A stretch of 11,470 bases of DNA. Origin: Conidiobolus incongruus B7586 (taxonomy: Eukaryota > Entomophthoromycota > Entomophthoromycetes > Entomophthorales > Conidiobolaceae). Where the stretch lies: positions 1-11,470 of the forward strand of contig JNEM01006903.1 in NCBI GenBank assembly GCA_000697335.1. The letters run 5' to 3'. Numbering within the stretch: position 1 is the first letter of the stretch; each line of letters opens with the position of its first letter. Under the pieces are notes generated by a model that was not told the DNA's origin, searched no databases, and worked only from the letters and a program-made list of their open reading frames with translations. Shown here piece by piece: positions 7,889 through 11,470 of this stretch. The position numbers were made by a program, and so were the translations under genes.

Positions 7889-9886
7889 CTGATCTTTTAT
7901 CTAGCCAGAGAGATAGAAATATATAAATATCATGATAGATATTATGAAAATAAAAATATCTATTTTATAATGATTATTTCCAATATTGTTGAATATATTA
8001 AAAAATTATTTAATACTCAATTATAATATCCTTTTTTGCTATTATGAATATATTTAGTTTGATTTCATTTTCATATTCACTCCAAAATTGATTGAAAAAT
8101 AATTATATATATTACTCAACCAATTGAATATTAACTAATCAGATTTCATAATGGATAAAGCAAATAAATACTAACTTTTATGCATATAATATACTTTTTT
8201 AATATTAATTGGTAATATTTTAATGAATTATTTATTATATTAAAAAATGATTAAAATATGAAAATAAAATGAAATTTGTAAATTTAATTTTAATTAAAAA
8301 ATAAGTAATAATATAGTTATTAGGATATTGAAATATATATTTATTTTATTCATTACTTTTATTTCTAATTTTATTAACTATCTATTTTTAATATCAAGCA
8401 ATAATAAATATGAATATAAGCATTTTTGTACAAATTTTGCTGATTCATTAATATCACATTATGGGACACTTTATATCTTATTATTAACTACTCGATTAAT
8501 GATCAAGAAAACAAATTTTTATAATGAGCTAAAGAAAAACTTGTTACTTTAAGTAAATCCAGTCTCTTGATAATTTGACTGATTGTACAAATTACAGAAA
8601 ATACTTATATTTGAAATAAATTTGATTGAACTGAATTTTTCAATATTGAGTTTAAATTCTTTAAATCAGCTCATATTCTCAATTCACGATATTTTATAGA
8701 ATTTGTAATTATTTTGTTTCAATATATATTATTAATAAACCACTAATATAAACTTATCAAAATTTAATTTTTAAAAAAACTATAACTAATTTGAAAATTT
8801 GTTATTTTCATTCAAAATATTCGAAATTATAGAATAATAACATTTGACTGGTTATTCTGAGTATCCACCTATTCTGACAATAACAGCTTTTATCACTTGT
8901 CATTTTTTAAGCTGGATAATAACCATCCTATTACGTTCATTAATACAATTATTGTTTGTACTTTTGTAGCAAATCATATAACTTAATAAGCTCTAAAACG
9001 TCACTTTTTAATAAACAAAATTAGAATATTTTTATAAATTTATCTAAAATATTGTTTTTTAATTATTTAACTTGATAATCTTAACTTGAGAGTGAATGCT
9101 GAAATAATAAAAAATTGAATGTTATTAAATTAAAAATATAAATTTAATAAAATAATAATCTAATATAACTATAATGATTTCATTCAAATTTAGAAAATAA
9201 AAAGAAAATTTTATTTTATCACAAATAAATAATTTAATTGGATAATACCTAAAAAATAAATTATCAATATATCAATATTTTAAATTGAAAATAAAATGAT
9301 TCAATTAAATATATCTTACAAATGATATCATTTCACTAATTGAATTCATAATATACTCTATTCAAAAAAATAATGTAAAATGTTTTAAAATTAATATTGT
9401 AAATGATATCATTTTAGTTTGAATATTTGTTTGATATGTATTATCTTTTTATTGATTATATTTTACGTAATTTTTAAAATTATTTTTAATTTAATATGAT
9501 TATTTGTTAAAATATCTAGTCTAAATTCTTATTTGAAAATTCATTAACATTTTATGTTATTCAATCAATATCAAATAAATAAAATGATAATATATAATAA
9601 ATCGAGTTGTTATCACTTTATCAACATAATTAGCTTAATTTTATTATATATTTCAAAACAATATCACTATACTTTGATATAATAAAATTTTCGAATTTTG
9701 CTACAGATATTTAAGGGTCAATTGAAAAAAAGCGCGATAGTAATTATCAATAAAGATTAATCACATCATACCTCTCAATCAATACAAGAGTTCACGATAA
9801 TTAAAGTTTACATCTAAAGTTCATTTTCATAGGAATCTTTAAGATAGAAAGCTTTAATTATATATCACCGAGTTACTAAGAATATT

Positions 9887-9929
9887 GTTTCATTAATTCT
9901 GATTAGTGTTCCACTATAAGAATTGAAAC
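9887..9929. repeat. 43-bp imperfect palindrome
   Basis: Left arm GTTTCATTAATTCT (9887-9900) pairs with right arm AGAATTGAAAC (9919-9929) apart from a TTA bulge. An inner AGTG (9905-9908) pairs with CACT (9912-9915) around a three-base TTC spacer. Some G/C pairs in both stem parts make it more notable than ordinary A+T hairpins. Confidence 0.5.
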
Positions 9930-10106
9930 AGATTTTAGTTTCGCTTATTATATTTTTTAGTTGAAATTTCAAGATATTGTATTTATTTAATTTAATAACA
10001 TATATATTTCAATGAAAAATTTAATTTTTAATGTTATATAATTTAGTTATTTTAAATATATTGATATCTATGATTATGTTATTATAAAATAAAAAATATA
10101 CATTTC

Positions 10107-10124
10107 ATATATATATATATATAT
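10107..10124. repeat. (AT)9 microsatellite
   Basis: 18 bp of alternating AT in gene-poor DNA. Confidence 0.85.
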
Positions 10125-10407
10125 TTATAATATTTTATAATTAGTTGAAAATTCTTATCAAATAAAAAAATTCAACGGGTAATTATTAAATAATATTTGT
10201 ATTGAATCTGTTTAATAGCCATCATTTCATAAATATATTATATTATATTTTGTATCATATTCAATAAATATACTTAATGATATATGTAATCATTTTATTT
10301 GTAATTTTTAAATCAAATTTAATATTTAATTAAGTTTATAAGATATAATTTATTATTTTAGATTTTAAGTAATAAGACTTTTTTCAAATTAAATAAAAGT
10401 AAATTGT

Positions 10408-10436
10408 ATTATCCTAGTGCTGGAAACTAGGATAAT
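10408..10436. repeat. perfect 11-bp inverted repeat with 7-nt loop
   Basis: ATTATCCTAGT (10408-10418) and ACTAGGATAAT (10426-10436) are exact reverse complements around the loop GCTGGAA. It lies exactly at the left border of the G-skewed segment. It could be a small hairpin element, a protein-binding palindrome or a structured RNA end. No poly-T tract suggests a terminator. Confidence 0.7.
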
Positions 10437-10710
10437 TGTATTGAATTAAGTTGGATTATTGGTAAGTGATAGGATTAGAATATAGTTATGGAGTTTTATT
10501 GGAAATCTTTGATAGAGACTTAGTGTTATAGCTAGGTAATTGGGTAGGTTGATGAATGAATAGACAGATAGATAGGTAGGTAAATAGATCTCTGTTGTAT
10601 TTTCTCTCCTCTATACTGGGATGAGAATGGATCAATTTAAGGGAAAGTAGGATAAGAGGTAAATTATGGGTAAACTAACATAAAAGGTAAATATATATGG
10701 ATTAATTGGA
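10437..10710 (+). other. strongly G-skewed, C-poor segment
   Basis: In 10441-10680 a hand count gives about 62 G and 15 C on the plus strand, in contrast with the balanced surroundings. GGTA, GATA and GGGTA words recur (for example TTGGGTAGGTTGATG). No convincing frame was found on either strand. The skew could reflect a transcribed strand, a simple-repeat expansion, or one-strand mutation. Confidence 0.55.
10553..10588 (+). repeat. TGAA/TAGR tetranucleotide repeat
   Basis: Two TGAA units followed by TAGA CAGA TAGA TAGG TAGG TAAA TAGA, an imperfect nine-unit tetranucleotide microsatellite within the G-skewed segment. Confidence 0.75.
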
Positions 10711-10719
10711 TAGATATGT

Positions 10720-11470
10720 GATATAAATATATTAATTTATAAATTGAAAAAATTGATATATAATAAAAAAATTAATATTGCATCATATTTTATTTAATAA
10801 GATTTTTTTAAAATTAAAAAAATATTATAATATATAAAGTTTAAAAATAATAATATAATATTAAATTAATAATCCTATTTATTTTTAATAATTTTTTGCC
10901 ATATTTTAGTAAATATAATATTAAAAAATTTTTCTTTTATTAAAAAATAAAATTTAATATTTTAAAAACTAATTAAATTATAATTGTAGAAATTTTTTAT
11001 AAGCCAATTTTTTTAATTTTTTAAAAGAATTATAAGTATATAGGTTAAAATTTTGGTAATATATTAAATATAATAATCTTTCAAATTATTTTTGATTAGA
11101 AAATTTTTTTATAGTTTTAAATATAATTATTATATAATTATTATATAAAAACTAATTTTAAATTATATTAAAAATATTAATTAAAAATAATTCTATTTAA
11201 AAATATAATTTAAAATATATTATTAATTGATTTTCTTTTTAAAACTAAAAATAATTAAAGTTTTTTATTATACTATATTATAATAGTCAATAATATTTTA
11301 TAAATATATTTATTATTTAAGATTTAAGATTTAAGATTTATTGATTTTAATAATTTATTTTAAAAATTTTAATTATTATTTATTTTTTAATAGGCTTTAT
11401 TTAGCAATATCTAATTTTTTTCAGTTTTAATTAAAATATATAATATTTATTTTGTATTTTAATTTATTAA
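10720..11470. other. very A+T-rich right end, no gene seen
   Basis: Composition returns to the C/G-poor, TA-rich texture of 1-2400 and 5205-5730. Stops are dense in all frames. A (AAGATTT)3 tandem repeat is at 11319-11339. It may be part of a RIP-degraded repeat that continues beyond the window, but no family or end is visible. Confidence 0.5.
11319..11339 (+). repeat. (AAGATTT)3 short tandem repeat
   Basis: Three exact head-to-tail copies of a 7-bp unit in the very A+T-rich right end. Confidence 0.8.

Larger units (their letters stand above)
6700..10400. other. long gene-poor A+T-rich region
   Basis: About 3.7 kb with stops in every frame at high density. Apart from microsatellites and small palindromes nothing is recognised. 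A slightly G+C-richer patch at 8840-9000 has a 42-codon hydrophobic open stretch without an ATG, and 8328-8552 is open for 74 codons only if a TTG is taken as start. Neither is accepted as a gene. TCA/TGA triplets are common, so most of this is less RIP-like than the transposon. Confidence 0.6.

Noticed and set aside
8328-8552. 74-codon plus-strand open frame rich in Ile, Leu, Phe, Asn and Lys
   Set aside because: It begins with TTG, and its only ATG lies near the end. Composition equals the background. At about 20% G+C roughly one open stretch of this length is expected by chance in a window this size (my estimate assuming independent bases).
8841-8966. 42-codon hydrophobic open stretch that looks like a membrane helix (ILTITAFITCHFL)
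   Set aside because: No ATG, short, and hydrophobic residues are expected from T-rich codons; no family recognised.
1-11470. tRNA, rRNA or CRISPR-like array
   Set aside because: No T-loop (GGTTCGAATCC-like) cloverleaf, no rRNA-like conserved block and no regularly spaced repeats were seen; the organism type also argues against CRISPR.
1-11470. Mitochondrial or bacterial origin suggested by the extreme A+T content
   Set aside because: The RGS domain gene and a RIP-affected Tc1 transposon are nuclear eukaryotic features, and no mitochondrial genes are present.

Overview
The window looks like nuclear DNA from a filamentous ascomycete (Pezizomycotina). Three things point that way: a fungal-type split RGS-domain protein, a Tc1-like DNA transposon whose conserved Trp and Gln codons have become stops in the C-to-T/G-to-A style of repeat-induced point mutation (RIP), and isolated gene patches of about 40-50% G+C in a very A+T-rich landscape (some stretches near 8% G+C by hand count). 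The species cannot be named from what is visible. Mitochondrial origin is unlikely, given the nuclear-type gene and transposon.

Left part: positions 31-1615 are one full-length but inactivated Tc1/mariner element with inverted ends and TA target duplications. Its transposase runs on the minus strand, and an N-terminal HTH, the VWG motif and the DD34E C-terminal core can all still be read. Sequence from 1618 to about 2400 has the same RIP-like texture, but no family is recognisable. From about 2400 to 3837 lies A+T-rich intergenic DNA that keeps more CpA/TpG.

Centre: the only confident intact host gene is a single-exon minus-strand RGS-domain gene (3870-4784). It has a TATA-like box and a short uORF upstream and two AATAAA hexamers after the stop. 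Behind its promoter is an extremely A+T-rich block (about 5205-5730). Three G+C islands follow (5733-5909, 6038-6182, about 6600-6690). The first begins a convincing but truncated minus-strand reading frame of 69 codons. The other two hold only short frames and could be promoter DNA, lost exons or remnants.

Right part: 6700-10400 is gene-poor A+T-rich DNA with AT and AATT microsatellites. Near 10408 there is a perfect 11-bp hairpin, followed by about 270 bp of strongly G-skewed DNA with a TAGR tetranucleotide repeat. The window ends in another very A+T-rich block.

Overall this is a gene-poor, RIP-eroded compartment around one preserved signalling gene. I did not find a multi-gene novel system. 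The best leads are the shortened RGS protein and the compositional cliffs around the partial genes.
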